DNA of 64,000 bases from Dehalococcoidia bacterium (GTDB taxonomy: Bacteria; Chloroflexota; Dehalococcoidia; Lucifugimonadales; Lucifugimonadaceae), in NCBI GenBank assembly GCA_028285005.1, contig JANQQP010000003.1, positions 1 through 64,000 of the forward strand, written 5' to 3'. Made by a program: the position numbers and the translations under genes. Within the stretch, counting starts at the first letter, position 1, and every line of letters begins with the position of its first letter. The notes beneath the pieces are model-generated. The model ran no database searches, was not told where the DNA came from, and saw only the letters and a program-made list of their open reading frames with translations. Below, piece by piece: positions 7,762 through 16,543 of this stretch.

Positions 7762-9329
7762 TGGCAGCAGGAGTACTCGCAAAACTCGGCCTGGGAGATG
7801 CCGCCAAGCGCAGGGCTGAAGATAAGGCCATCGCAGAGGTCAAGAGCACCTCGCAGGTGGACAAGAAGCAGCTTCGCTTCGATCTGTTCACTCACGTCTC
7901 TTATATGGCTTCACTGGCGACGGCGAAGGCTTCACGTGAGGTGATGTTTACGCGTGCAGCGAAGCTGAACCTGGAGTCGTCTCCGTTCTTCGCTGAGATC
8001 AACACGTTGGTGAACCGTCTGAAGTACGACTACTCAGAGGCATGCCGAGCAGTCGCCGATCGGACCGACATCGACGAGGTGTCGAGCCTGCTGATCCGGA
8101 TGTCCGGTTCGCTGGCTTCTGGTGAGGACGAGGCCGAGTTCCTGACTCGTGAGGCGGCGGTGCTCGCCGAACAGTACGAGGCTGAGTACGAGCAGAAGAT
8201 CGAGTCGCTCCGCAAGTGGACAGACGCATATGCCGCTCTGACCGTGTCTGCGGGCCTGATCGTCGTGATCAGCATGATCTCGATGATGATCTGGAGCCTT
8301 AGCCCGGTCATGATCCTGATGACGGCGCTGGCGACCATCGGTGTGATGGGCGTCGGCGCATTCATCCTGAACGCCGCTTCGCCGGTTGAGGTGTTCTCTC
8401 GCAAAGCCGGGATGAGCGCCGTCAATCAGATCCAGGCCAAGCGGCTGATGCTCATATTCGGCGTTGGTGGAACTCTTGCGGGTTCGCTGGCCCTACTGGT
8501 GGCAGGACTTGGGCCAGCGCTGATAATCACCGGCCTTGGCCTTCTGCCCGGTGGCTTCATGATGTACCGGGACCAGAGCCGACTGGCGAAGATGGATGCC
8601 GACATCGCTACTTCGACTCGGCTTCTTGGTGGTGTGACTGACGCTATCGGATCGACTGTCGGAGATGCGCTCACGAAGGTGGACCGGCGGTCGTTGGCGT
8701 CGCTGAACCCGTATTTCAGGCGCCTGGATGTTCGTATACGTGCGTCGCTCTCGCCTGACCTTGCCTGGAAGAGGCTCGTTGAAGAGACGGGTTCTGAGAT
8801 CGTCGACCGGACCGTGAGCATCTTCTGGGACGCTCTGACGATCGGTGGAAACCCGCTTGAGACGGGCAAGAACGCCGCGTTCTTCGCTTCGAGCATCACT
8901 CTGCTACGGGAGAAGCGTGCCCTGGTGGCGAACACCTTTGCGTTCCTGGTAGTACCGCTTCACCTGGCGATGACCGGCCTGCTGATGTTCATTCTGAACG
9001 TGATGGAGCTGTTCTCGACTCAGCTCGTGGACCAGACTGCGCCGGACCTTGGCGACACAGGAGCTGCGATCCCAGATATCGCCAATGTTTCGGGTTTCAA
9101 CACGTTCGCAAATGTGGACTTTGGATTCCTGAACATCCTGGTCATATCCGTCGTGCTGGCGCTCACGATCGCAAATGCGCTGGCTCCGCACTCGGCAGCC
9201 GGTGGTCACAGGTTCAGGTTCCTGTTCTCCCTCGGAATCATGATGATCATTTCGGGAGCCATGATCGCACTGGTACCTCCGGCGGCTGAATCGATCTTCT
9301 CCACCATCACGGAGCCAGCGAACACCTAG
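7761..9329 (+). CDS. arlJ: ArlJ, archaellum polytopic membrane platform
   Basis: ArlJ is the membrane platform on which ArlI acts, homologous to TadB/TadC and GspF. The protein is 522 residues. After a soluble basic N-terminus come two T2SSF-like helical domains (about 50-150 and 285-375), separated and followed by clusters of membrane helices. Clear hydrophobic segments are ALTVSAGLIVVISMISMMIW, ILMTALATIGVMGVGAFIL, ALLVAGLGPALIITGLGLL, FLVVPLHLAMTGLLMFIL, ILVISVVLALTIANAL and ISGAMIALV. The GTG start overlaps the arlI stop by one base. Length and topology fit the family. It is the last classic arl gene. Confidence 0.9.
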   Translation: MAAGVLAKLGLGDAAKRRAEDKAIAEVKSTSQVDKKQLRFDLFTHVSYMASLATAKASREVMFTRAAKLNLESSPFFAEINTLVNRLKYDYSEACRAVADRTDIDEVSSLLIRMSGSLASGEDEAEFLTREAAVLAEQYEAEYEQKIESLRKWTDAYAALTVSAGLIVVISMISMMIWSLSPVMILMTALATIGVMGVGAFILNAASPVEVFSRKAGMSAVNQIQAKRLMLIFGVGGTLAGSLALLVAGLGPALIITGLGLLPGGFMMYRDQSRLAKMDADIATSTRLLGGVTDAIGSTVGDALTKVDRRSLASLNPYFRRLDVRIRASLSPDLAWKRLVEETGSEIVDRTVSIFWDALTIGGNPLETGKNAAFFASSITLLREKRALVANTFAFLVVPLHLAMTGLLMFILNVMELFSTQLVDQTAPDLGDTGAAIPDIANVSGFNTFANVDFGFLNILVISVVLALTIANALAPHSAAGGHRFRFLFSLGIMMIISGAMIALVPPAAESIFSTITEPANT

Positions 9330-9369
9330 CGCTCCGCTACGTGCGGCACAGGCCGAAAGGAGGCCGAAT

Positions 9370-9687
9370 ATGCCAGACGATGAACTGAACCCCGGTGAAG
9401 AGCCCGAAATCAACGCTGTTTCGGTGAGCCTCGCAGACATCGTGGAAGACGAGGACGATGCCGAGTTGGAAGAGGAAGAAGCTCCTGAAGAGGAAGCTGC
9501 TGAGGAAGATAGCGGTGGTGGTGGCGGACTCGACGACATCATGGACGACATCTTCGCCGACGAGCAGGAAGAGGATGATCGCCTGAAGGCCTTCGGTGAC
9601 CTTGAGCATCTGACGATGATCGAGGTCTCGTCAGAGGTTGAGGCTGTATTGGAAGAGTTGCGGATCAGGCAGGGTGGACATGAGTGA
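9370..9687 (+). CDS. Highly acidic small protein of the archaellum operon
   Basis: This is a 105-residue soluble protein with an excellent AAAGGAGG ribosome site six bases before its ATG. Residues about 25-70 are dominated by Glu and Asp with a Gly5 spacer, followed by DDIMDDIF. The last third is helical (LEHLTMIEVSSEVEAVLEELRI). No family is recognised. The composition resembles the acidic part of the ArlCDE-like protein, and SLADIVED and DDIMDDIF look like short amphipathic docking helices in a disordered chain. It overlaps the following histidine kinase by eight bases, so the two are probably made together. A link between motor and kinase is possible but is inference from gene order. Confidence 0.7.
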   Translation: MPDDELNPGEEPEINAVSVSLADIVEDEDDAELEEEEAPEEEAAEEDSGGGGGLDDIMDDIFADEQEEDDRLKAFGDLEHLTMIEVSSEVEAVLEELRIRQGGHE

Positions 9688-11290
9688 TGGCAAAGCTGCT
9701 CGGAAGGTCAGCTCTACGGGGCAGGCTGAAGAGCAGTGCGAGCACATGACGGCCGAGGTGCTGGACGTCTTGGCCGATTCGATCAAGGAATCGGCGATTT
9801 CGATCGATGTGAACTCGAACATCGTTCATTGGAACGCCGCATTCGCTCGCAAGTTCGCCAGACCAGCGGCTGGCGACCAACTCGCAACGTATTTCGACCC
9901 GCCAGGCCTGCGCGCCCTGATCAAGGCGACAATGAACGTCGATTCGGCACGCGATGCGGAGATGATCCTGGACGACGGCGGCCCGAATGTCGCTGCCTTT
10001 CGAGTAACTGCCGTGCCTATCGAGCCGGATAACGGCCAGCGTTCCCGCATGCTGCTTGTGATCGACGATATCTCAGAGCAGGCTGACCAACGCAACCGCA
10101 TGGTGGCTAACAGCAGGCTGGTGGCAGTTGGTGAGATGGCGGCGGGCGTTGCGCATGAGCTGAACAACCCGCTGACCGCTATCCTGGGTTTCTCGCAGCT
10201 TGCGCTGAAGCAGGCTGTCGATCCGGTGCTGCGCAAGGACCTGGAGTCGATAGCCGGTGAGGCTGAGAGAGCGGGCCAAATCGTGGACAACCTGCTAGGC
10301 CTCGCCCGTGCTCATACAGGGCACGGCGATCGCTTCGATGTTGCGGCGTCACTGAAGAAGGTTCTTGACCTTCGTGAGTACGAGTGCAGGGTGAACAACA
10401 TTGAGGTTGTCACCTATCTCGACCCTGACACGCCGATGACTCGTGCAGACGGTCATCGCATGGAGCAGGTCTTCCTGAATCTGATAGGGAATGCGATACA
10501 CGCAATTAGCGAAGATGCCGGCAAGGGCAATATCACAGTTGGCCTGGTGGCAATCGACGGCCTGATCCGGATCAGCATCACCGACGACGGCCCCGGAATT
10601 CCCGACGAATCACTGCCATTCATATTCGACCAGTTCTACACAACGAAGCCGGTTGGCAAAGGCACTGGGCTCGGCCTACACATCTGTCAGGAGATCGTGA
10701 AGGACCACGGCGGGGAGATCAGGGTGGAGAGCCACCCCGGACGAGGCACGACTTTTGTGGTCGAGATCCCGGTGGTTCCTGTCGAGGAACCTGTCGAGCA
10801 GGAGCCGATTAAGCCTGAGCAGCCTATTAGCTTCGCAATGCTCAAGGTGCTGGCCGTGGATGATGAGCCGGTTATCACTGATCTGATGACTCGCATCCTC
10901 GGCGGCCTTGGCCACGAGGTGGACGTGGCATCGGACGGAGCAGAGGCCCTGCGCTTGATCAACATGTCCGACTACGACGCGATCTTGCTGGACGTGAAGA
11001 TGCCGGGCCTCGGCGGACCCGAGGTCCTGCGCTGTATTGAGGGCTTGAGGCCGGAACTGGCTGAGCGTGTGATGTTCATCACCGGAGACACCGTTTCGCT
11101 GAATACGCAGTCTTTCCTGCTCGATGAGGATGTGGACGTCCTGCACAAGCCATTTTCGTTAGAGGAACTGAGAGAGAAGCTGCAGCATTTCGCCGCTCTT
11201 AAGGACGATCGGACGTCCGAAGGAGAAACAGGTAAAAGGCCCGACCTGACAGCGGGGATTTCACGGATTTCGCGCAGGTCCCAATCCTAG
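9680..11290 (+). CDS. PAS-containing hybrid histidine kinase with C-terminal receiver
   Basis: This is a cytosolic sensor kinase of 536 residues with no membrane helix. Domains in order: a PAS-like sensor (about 20-145), HisKA with the H-box GVAHELNNPLTAILGF, HATPase_c with a DDGPGIPDE G1 box and KGTGLGLHI G2 box, and a receiver (about 390-505) with VDDEP, the phospho-Asp in ILLDVKMPG, a Thr in ITGD and Lys in LHKPF. ATG 9680 fits best because AGGGTGG precedes it; the frame stays open upstream inside the previous gene. Overlap with the acidic protein and close spacing to the LuxR-type regulator place it in the archaellum operon. It may sense redox or energy state through PAS, but the ligand cannot be read from sequence. 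Confidence 0.9.
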   Translation: MSDGKAARKVSSTGQAEEQCEHMTAEVLDVLADSIKESAISIDVNSNIVHWNAAFARKFARPAAGDQLATYFDPPGLRALIKATMNVDSARDAEMILDDGGPNVAAFRVTAVPIEPDNGQRSRMLLVIDDISEQADQRNRMVANSRLVAVGEMAAGVAHELNNPLTAILGFSQLALKQAVDPVLRKDLESIAGEAERAGQIVDNLLGLARAHTGHGDRFDVAASLKKVLDLREYECRVNNIEVVTYLDPDTPMTRADGHRMEQVFLNLIGNAIHAISEDAGKGNITVGLVAIDGLIRISITDDGPGIPDESLPFIFDQFYTTKPVGKGTGLGLHICQEIVKDHGGEIRVESHPGRGTTFVVEIPVVPVEEPVEQEPIKPEQPISFAMLKVLAVDDEPVITDLMTRILGGLGHEVDVASDGAEALRLINMSDYDAILLDVKMPGLGGPEVLRCIEGLRPELAERVMFITGDTVSLNTQSFLLDEDVDVLHKPFSLEELREKLQHFAALKDDRTSEGETGKRPDLTAGISRISRRSQS

Positions 11291-11315
11291 AGAATCGTGG
11301 GCGAGGACTCCTTCT

Positions 11316-12035
11316 ATGACTACTTCGAACGCTGAAAACTTCGACTCCTACGACAATCACCGTGATGATGAGGTGACGGAGTCTGTGGCTCGAGATGAGA
11401 GCGCCCAGGTGCGTGTGTTCCTGATCGAGGACCACCCTGTGGTCCGTGAAGGCACCCGGCGGCTCCTGGAGTTCGAAGAGGGCGCCACGGTGGTTGGAGA
11501 GGCGGATAGTGGCGAGAGCGCACTGGTCTCTCCTTCGCTTGGCCTGGCAGAAGTGGTGCTCTGTGATGTGATGCTGCCTGGCATGGACGGCATCGAGACC
11601 ACCAAAGCCATACTTGGCAAGTACCCGCACCTGCGCATCGTGATGCTCAGCTCGTTCGGGGACTCATATCTGTCTGCTGCCCTAGAGGCCGGAGCCTGCG
11701 GCTACCTGCTGAAGCGCTCGACGGGCGAGGAGCTGCTGCGGGCCGTTCAGGACGCTGCAAATGGCGGCGCGCCGCTTTCGCCAGCCCTGAACGCTCTGCT
11801 CGTTGACCGCTACCGGGAACTGCAGTCGAACAAGACCGACTCGCTCGGTCTGTCGGAGCGGCAGGCCCAGGTGCTTGAGATGGTCGCAAGGGGCGAGACG
11901 ACCAAGCGCATTGCTGAGGACCTGTTCCTGAGCCCTGCGACGGTCAAGCGTGAACTGCGGCATGTGTTCGACGTGATGGGCGTTAACAATCGTGCCCACG
12001 CTGTCGCCGAGGCTCAGCGGAGAGGCCTGATCTAG
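11316..12035 (+). CDS. LuxR/NarL-type DNA-binding response regulator
   Basis: This response regulator of 239 residues has an N-terminal receiver with the acidic pair in FLIEDHPVV, the phospho-acceptor Asp in VLCDVMLPG, Ser-Ser in VMLSSF and Lys in YLLKRS. The C-terminal LuxR helix-turn-helix (LSERQAQVLEMVARGETTKRIAEDL..) is complete. It starts 26 nt after the hybrid kinase gene, making the kinase its obvious partner. A terminator follows directly, so it is the last gene of the archaellum transcription unit. A likely job is to switch archaellum transcription on or off. That is inference; the binding site is not known. Confidence 0.9.
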   Translation: MTTSNAENFDSYDNHRDDEVTESVARDESAQVRVFLIEDHPVVREGTRRLLEFEEGATVVGEADSGESALVSPSLGLAEVVLCDVMLPGMDGIETTKAILGKYPHLRIVMLSSFGDSYLSAALEAGACGYLLKRSTGEELLRAVQDAANGGAPLSPALNALLVDRYRELQSNKTDSLGLSERQAQVLEMVARGETTKRIAEDLFLSPATVKRELRHVFDVMGVNNRAHAVAEAQRRGLI

Positions 12036-12057
12036 GCAACTCCCAATCTGTCTAATT

Positions 12058-12095
12058 AGACCCCGACGTGTATCGCGCCGGGGTCTTCTTTTTGC
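12058..12095 (+). terminator. Rho-independent terminator closing the archaellum/signalling operon
   Basis: A perfect 8-bp stem (AGACCCCG at 12058-12065 with CGGGGTCT at 12079-12086) and 13-nt loop are followed by a T-rich tract (TCTTTTTGCTTTT). It lies 22 nt after the response-regulator stop. The next 258 bases to 12353 hold no convincing gene and probably carry the promoter of the next gene. Confidence 0.9.
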
Positions 12096-12353
12096 TTTTC
12101 ACGCCACGCTCAACTGGACCGTGTCAGGACCGCCGCGAGAACGGCTGTGGCAGGAGGGCCGCGCCAGAGAGATCACCGTTGAGGCTCGGCCTGTCTCCGT
12201 ACAGGGGTCACACTTGGGTCGGAGTGATGAGACCTCCGGCATATCGCAGGTTAGCCAACTGTGACTGATCTGGCCGTGAACTGAGCGCAATCATGGCAGT
12301 GGCTTCGCAATATCGTCGCTTGCCATTGAACTCAGCAGCCCGCCGGGAACCAA

Positions 12354-13064
12354 ATGACAGAGATAATTCCGTTCGACACCGATTTTCCAGGCCAGCAGCC
12401 TCGCCGCATCACAGAGGTCCTTATCGTGGCTTCACAGGAGCTGATGCGTGACGTAGTCCGCAGCACGCTCTCATCTGTCGACCAGGTGCGAGTCATCGGC
12501 GAATCACGGCACGGCGATGACGCTATCCAGGCTGTCGAGGAGCTACGGCCGGATGTCGTCGTGATCGAGTCCAAGATCGGCCCCGATGCCGAGGGCGTCC
12601 GAAGCGGCTACAGGCTGAAGGCGGCGCGCCCGTCGCTCGGTGTGGTCGTGGTGGCCCAGGGATTCGGGCAAGATGTGATCCACTACCTGTCCGGCAAGGC
12701 GGCCACCGGCTGGTCGTTCATCACCCGAGCGGCCGCACTGGACCCTCAGAGGCTCTGGAGAGCCATAGAAGGCGCTACAAGGGGCACCGGCATCATCGAC
12801 CCCGGCCTGGAACGTGCCAAGGCCGAGACAGGCGTTCCTCTGCTCGAGAGACTGACAGTGCAGCAGGCGAGGGCATTGGAGCTTGTTGCTGCTGGGATTT
12901 CGAACAGCGGCATCGCAAAGCGCCTTGCATTGACGGTCTCAGAGACTGACGAGCTCGTTGAGTCGCTTCTCGACGACATGAACATCGAAGGTGGCCCGCG
13001 GGTCGACCGGCGGGTTGTGGCTACGCTCCTGTATCTGCGTGAGACTGTCAGGCTGCACAACTGA
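12354..13064 (+). CDS. NarL-like regulator with degenerate receiver domain
   Basis: This 236-residue protein has the two-domain layout of NarL regulators but has lost the receiver chemistry. Where the acidic pair should be it reads VLIVASQE (Ala26-Ser27). The phospho-acceptor position in PDVVVIES is Glu72. The conserved Thr/Ser is Ala (VVVVAQG), and the Lys region reads SFITRAA. The C-terminal half still looks like a LuxR-type helix-turn-helix (LTVQQARALELVAAGISNSGIAKRL at about 163-187, written here as the helix-turn-helix core only by position). It is probably a phosphorylation-independent DNA-binding protein, perhaps locked on by the glutamate or responding to another signal. It stands alone between the archaellum terminator and a cupin gene. 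No good Shine-Dalgarno precedes the ATG. Confidence 0.75.
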   Translation: MTEIIPFDTDFPGQQPRRITEVLIVASQELMRDVVRSTLSSVDQVRVIGESRHGDDAIQAVEELRPDVVVIESKIGPDAEGVRSGYRLKAARPSLGVVVVAQGFGQDVIHYLSGKAATGWSFITRAAALDPQRLWRAIEGATRGTGIIDPGLERAKAETGVPLLERLTVQQARALELVAAGISNSGIAKRLALTVSETDELVESLLDDMNIEGGPRVDRRVVATLLYLRETVRLHN

Positions 13065-13145
13065 GCCGGATCCGCTCAGCTTCTGGCCGATTCATCGGCC
13101 GACGCATCGCCATAGGTCTCGTTCGAGGCTATTCTTCCCTCCGAG

Positions 13146-13538
13146 ATGAACTTCGAACAGCGCAAACTGCCGGCAGAGCCTGATGTCATAGCTCCCGACG
13201 GTTCCGAGATTCGTCTGCTATCGACCGAGATGTCGAGCGGCAGCATGGTCCACTGCACCCTGCGGCCAGGACAGGTGACGAAACCCGTGCGCCACAAGAC
13301 CGTCGAGGAGATGTGGTACTGCACAGGAGGCTCCGGGACGCTGTGGAGGCAGTTCGAGGGCACAGTCGAGCTTCTAACGCTCTCTGAAGGCGTTTCTTGC
13401 TCGATACCCACGGGCGCCTGCTTCCAGTTCAGGGCCGATGACGAGGCGCCGCTGGAGATTGTGATCGCCACGATGCCGCCCTGGCCCGGCGAGGACGAGG
13501 CGGAGCCCTGTGGTGGCAAGTGGGAACCTTCTCTGTAG
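13146..13538 (+). CDS. Small single-domain cupin protein
   Basis: This 130-residue protein has the cupin beta-barrel pattern. A first motif region (RPGQVTKPVRHKTVEEMWYC) contains one His and a Glu in place of the usual G-x5-H-x-H-x3-E, and the second is G-V-S-C-S-I-P-x-G. The metal-ligand set looks reduced, so a binding or sensing role is as likely as catalysis. It stands alone between two regulators and a methyltransferase. The ATG at 13146 has no strong ribosome site; no better start is seen. Confidence 0.65.
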   Translation: MNFEQRKLPAEPDVIAPDGSEIRLLSTEMSSGSMVHCTLRPGQVTKPVRHKTVEEMWYCTGGSGTLWRQFEGTVELLTLSEGVSCSIPTGACFQFRADDEAPLEIVIATMPPWPGEDEAEPCGGKWEPSL

Positions 13539-13636
13539 CCTGACCGACGCAACGGGTACATTCGGCCGCCTCCTGTGGCAAACTCGTACTGTCACAGTCA
13601 CAGGGCCCTATTTCAGCGCGAGTTAGACCCGACACC

Positions 13637-14332
13637 ATGAGTCAAACGGACAGACATCTGAACAAGACACAGCGGCTTCAGCAGTGGTTCGAAGCGCGCC
13701 CTCGCTGGGACAACGCCTCATATGGCGAGTTCATGCACGTTGGTGCCAACCAGACGATCTTTCGGATAGTGCTGCAGGAGCTTGAGATCGGCGCTGAAAC
13801 AGTAGTGCTGGACACAGCCTGCGCAGTTGGCGGAAACGCTCGTTGGCTGGCATCTCTGTACGGCTGCCGGGTGTTTGGGAATGACATCGACAAGGACGCT
13901 CTCGCCGTGGCTCAGGACCTGGCGGAGATCGAGCGGATCAAGGACCTGTGCAACTTTGTGGAGGCACCCGTAGACGCTCTGCCGTTCGAAGATGGCAAAT
14001 TCGACCTTGTGATATCGACAGACGTATTCGACATTGCAGAGGTCAAGCGAGTGTTGAAGCCCGGCGGCCACTTCGTTGTGAGCACACTGATCGAGGACCA
14101 GGACGCGACTTTCAAGTCGCTGGCTACTGAGTGGGGGCTTGAACAGGAGTCCGGCCAGGACGTCACGAGCCTGGCATTCGCCTTCCACCGTGCGAAGGAA
14201 TCGGAGGCTCAGCTGCTCCTGCAGGCAGGAATGATTCCCGCCCGCTCACTCGTTGAGATCATGAATGAGAACATCTCGCCTTACACAAGAGGGGCGAGGC
14301 ACTTCCTGATGCGCCTGAGAAAACCAGCGTAG
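13637..14332 (+). CDS. Class I SAM-dependent methyltransferase
   Basis: This 231-residue methyltransferase belongs to the UbiE/COQ5-like type. Motif I is VLDTACAVGGNARWLA, the acidic residue after beta-2 is in VFGNDID, and a motif-IV-like FDLVISTDVF precedes a typical VLKPGGHFVVST. The substrate is not evident: the C-terminal part that would hold it has no marker motif. The gene ends at a strong bidirectional hairpin and faces a minus-strand response-regulator gene. Only the general class is certain. Confidence 0.8.
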   Translation: MSQTDRHLNKTQRLQQWFEARPRWDNASYGEFMHVGANQTIFRIVLQELEIGAETVVLDTACAVGGNARWLASLYGCRVFGNDIDKDALAVAQDLAEIERIKDLCNFVEAPVDALPFEDGKFDLVISTDVFDIAEVKRVLKPGGHFVVSTLIEDQDATFKSLATEWGLEQESGQDVTSLAFAFHRAKESEAQLLLQAGMIPARSLVEIMNENISPYTRGARHFLMRLRKPA

Positions 14333-14355
14333 CCTTCCGTCGACCGGAAACAACA

Positions 14356-14387
14356 GAAGAGGCCACGGCAAGTGCCGTGGCCTCTTC
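14356..14387. terminator. Bidirectional terminator hairpin between convergent genes
   Basis: A 15-bp perfect inverted repeat (14356-14370 with 14373-14387; in practice a 14-bp stem with a 4-nt loop) lies between the convergent stops of the methyltransferase (14332) and the receiver gene (14413). T-richness is weak on both sides, somewhat better for minus-strand transcription, so the stem itself probably provides the pause. Confidence 0.75.
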
Positions 14388-14412
14388 ATAGGCACAAATG
14401 TTGGATGCCGGG

Positions 14413-14796
14413 CTAGGCTGCCAATTGGCCCTGATTGGAGCCATCGGTCAGCAAGTTCAAGACCATGTCTGCATCGATGGTCTTCTTCGGGAGAAAGCCT
14501 TTCGCCCCGGCCTCGATCGCAACTGATGCGTAACTAGCGTCCGCCTGCATGCTCATCAGGATGACGATGGCCTCAGGGTTCTCTTCAGTTATGCGCACAG
14601 TGGCCTCGAAGCCGTTCATGTCCGGCATCTGCACGTCCATGATCACCACGTCTGGCTTGACCTGGTCAAACAGATCAACGGCCTCGGCGCCGTTCTCAGC
14701 CTCTCCAACGAACTGGAAGCGGCCGGTGCGCGCCAGGACTCCGCGGATGATGTCGCGGAATATGGGTTGGTCGTCAACGAGAATCGTGCGAAACAT
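14413..14796 (-). CDS. Single-domain CheY-like response regulator
   Basis: This stand-alone receiver of 127 residues has all catalytic positions: TILVDDQP, phospho-Asp in VVIMDVQMPDMNG, Ser in VILMSM, and Lys in GFLPKK. The chosen ATG (complement of 14794-14796) has GGAG five bases upstream and begins the receiver fold at once. A longer frame to 14904 would add only an Arg-rich tail. There is no output domain, so it works by protein contact, as CheY does, or as a phosphate relay. It lies downstream of a membrane histidine kinase on the same strand and is a close relative of the receiver at 16701-17150. Confidence 0.85.
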   Translation of the reverse strand: MFRTILVDDQPIFRDIIRGVLARTGRFQFVGEAENGAEAVDLFDQVKPDVVIMDVQMPDMNGFEATVRITEENPEAIVILMSMQADASYASVAIEAGAKGFLPKKTIDADMVLNLLTDGSNQGQLAA

Positions 14797-15040
14797 AGTT
14801 TCTCCGTCGTCTTTCGGGCGAGGCCGCCTCTCGATCAATCGTCTTGTGTGCTTGCTCGCAGGAGGTCGCATGACGACCTCGGACGATCCGCAGCGGTTCA
14901 GCAAAACTAAGTAAAGCCCCGGACTGCCTGCCCCGTCGCTGTCGAAAGCTCAACAGCGAGCTTCGATTGTCTCAGTGGTGATGAGTGTCAACTGCCAGAT
15001 CATTCTGACCATCAATGGCAGGTTCGTCGGGAGCGATAGA

Positions 15041-16543
15041 TTACGCCGCCCTGTCCTGCTCGAATGGAGTGACGTTCGTAGGCTTGCCAATCCGTGCGTC
15101 ATGTTGCTCTTGAGGCATAGTCTCCGGCGTGAACGGGATGGTGACCGTCAGCGTGGTACCCCAGCCAGGCTCAGACTTCAGAACGGCACTGCCGTCCATT
15201 GCGTCCGTGTAGTCCTGGATGTTGACGATGCCGAGACCTCCGAACTCGGAGGTGGTCAGAGCGTCAGGGTCGAAGCCGACACCGTCATCCTCAACGATCA
15301 GGCGCAGCACCTGTTCCCTCTGCGAATAGCGCCAGGAGACCTTGCAGTTAGTCGCCGACGCATGCTTGATCGTATTGCCGATCGCCAGCTCCGCGATTCT
15401 GAATACGGCGAGCCGCACCGACTCCGAAATGGGTGAACTGCCCGCTGGCTCAAGATCGGCAGCGGCCCTATCGACCTCCAGGTCTACCTTCACGTCGCCT
15501 GTGAGCCGGTTGCAGAGTGACTTAAGAGCCGGTGCTGCTCCAACACGGACGATGCTGGGGTGAAGCCTGTGAGAGAGGCCCCGGATGTCGTTCTCGCGCA
15601 CATCGTCGAGTTCGTCGATCATCGGTTGCAACTGGGAGCCTTCGACTCCATTGTCCGAATTGGCGACTGCCTGGTTCATTCGAGTCCAGAGGGCGAAGAG
15701 CCTTGTCTGCACTGAGCCGTGCAACTCTTCGGCAATAGCTTTCTTCGTGGCATCAGCAGCAGCGATCATCCGTTCGCGGGAGTCACGAACAGCCAGATAC
15801 TGGTTGGCCAGCGCATCGTTGGCCTTCTGCAGCCTTGCACGTGAGCGGACTGAGGCCCAGTGAACGACCACGAGGATGGTGAGTGAGCCGAATAAGAAGA
15901 CTCCAACTATGGTCCAGATGGTTGTGTAGCCGGCCGAAAGCTCTTCAGAGATATCAGTGGTCACCGAAGCGACCATCAGAGAACGACCTGAATCGATCGA
16001 GCCCGGCGGCACGTCAAGTACGAGTGCGAATGACTGGAGCAGGTCTGAGTTCGAACCGGCCTCAGACTCAACATCGTTGCGGAGCAGGGACATGAACTGG
16101 CCGTTACGGGCAGATATGAATGCATCGAAAGCACCGCCGGCGAGTTCAGGCGCGTTCTCGACGCCTTCCGTCGAATAAACAGGAACACCTTCGAGCGTGT
16201 AGATATCCATGCGGCCGATCCGAAGCCCGAACAGTGAGCGCTTCACATTGGCATCGAAACTGGATGTACGGGCGAGCTCTGGAAGACCTTCCTGTGCATG
16301 TGGGCCGTTCAGACTGAGGCCGGAATGGTGGATGATCTCGCTGAAACGCAGCAGGTCTCGCTCCTGCTCAGCGGCGGCCTCGCGGACAACGGTCCGTTCG
16401 ATGCGAATATCGCCGAGAACGAAGATGGCGGCTGCGATTACCAGGATGGCAACGAGGCCGACGCCTATTGGCTGGGTGGAGTGAGAGTACTTACCGAACG
16501 GTCTGCGCACAGATCGCGGAATGACTGCTGTTTTCAGGCTCAT
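15041..16543 (-). CDS. Membrane sensor histidine kinase, NarX/HisKA_3 type
   Basis: This is a 500-residue sensor kinase. One membrane helix near the N-terminus (VGLVAILVIAAAIFVLGDI) and one around residue 225-245 (TTIWTIVGVFLFGSLTILVVV) enclose an extracytoplasmic sensor of about 180 residues. A helical linker leads to the HisKA_3 dimerisation helix with ELHGSVQTRLF, where the usual Asp after His is Gly. The ATPase domain has an N-box (AIGNTIKHA), G1 (VEDDGVGFD) and G2 (GGLGIVNI). Kinases of this type normally phosphorylate LuxR-type regulators, yet the neighbours on this strand are two output-less receivers. The natural DNA-binding partner may be one of the NarL-type proteins nearby. Confidence 0.88.
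   Translation of the reverse strand: MSLKTAVIPRSVRRPFGKYSHSTQPIGVGLVAILVIAAAIFVLGDIRIERTVVREAAAEQERDLLRFSEIIHHSGLSLNGPHAQEGLPELARTSSFDANVKRSLFGLRIGRMDIYTLEGVPVYSTEGVENAPELAGGAFDAFISARNGQFMSLLRNDVESEAGSNSDLLQSFALVLDVPPGSIDSGRSLMVASVTTDISEELSAGYTTIWTIVGVFLFGSLTILVVVHWASVRSRARLQKANDALANQYLAVRDSRERMIAAADATKKAIAEELHGSVQTRLFALWTRMNQAVANSDNGVEGSQLQPMIDELDDVRENDIRGLSHRLHPSIVRVGAAPALKSLCNRLTGDVKVDLEVDRAAADLEPAGSSPISESVRLAVFRIAELAIGNTIKHASATNCKVSWRYSQREQVLRLIVEDDGVGFDPDALTTSEFGGLGIVNIQDYTDAMDGSAVLKSEPGWGTTLTVTIPFTPETMPQEQHDARIGKPTNVTPFEQDRAA

Noticed and set aside
12068-12268. Short frame spanning the terminator after the LuxR-type gene
   Set aside because: It includes the terminator stem and T-run, and no protein motif is present.
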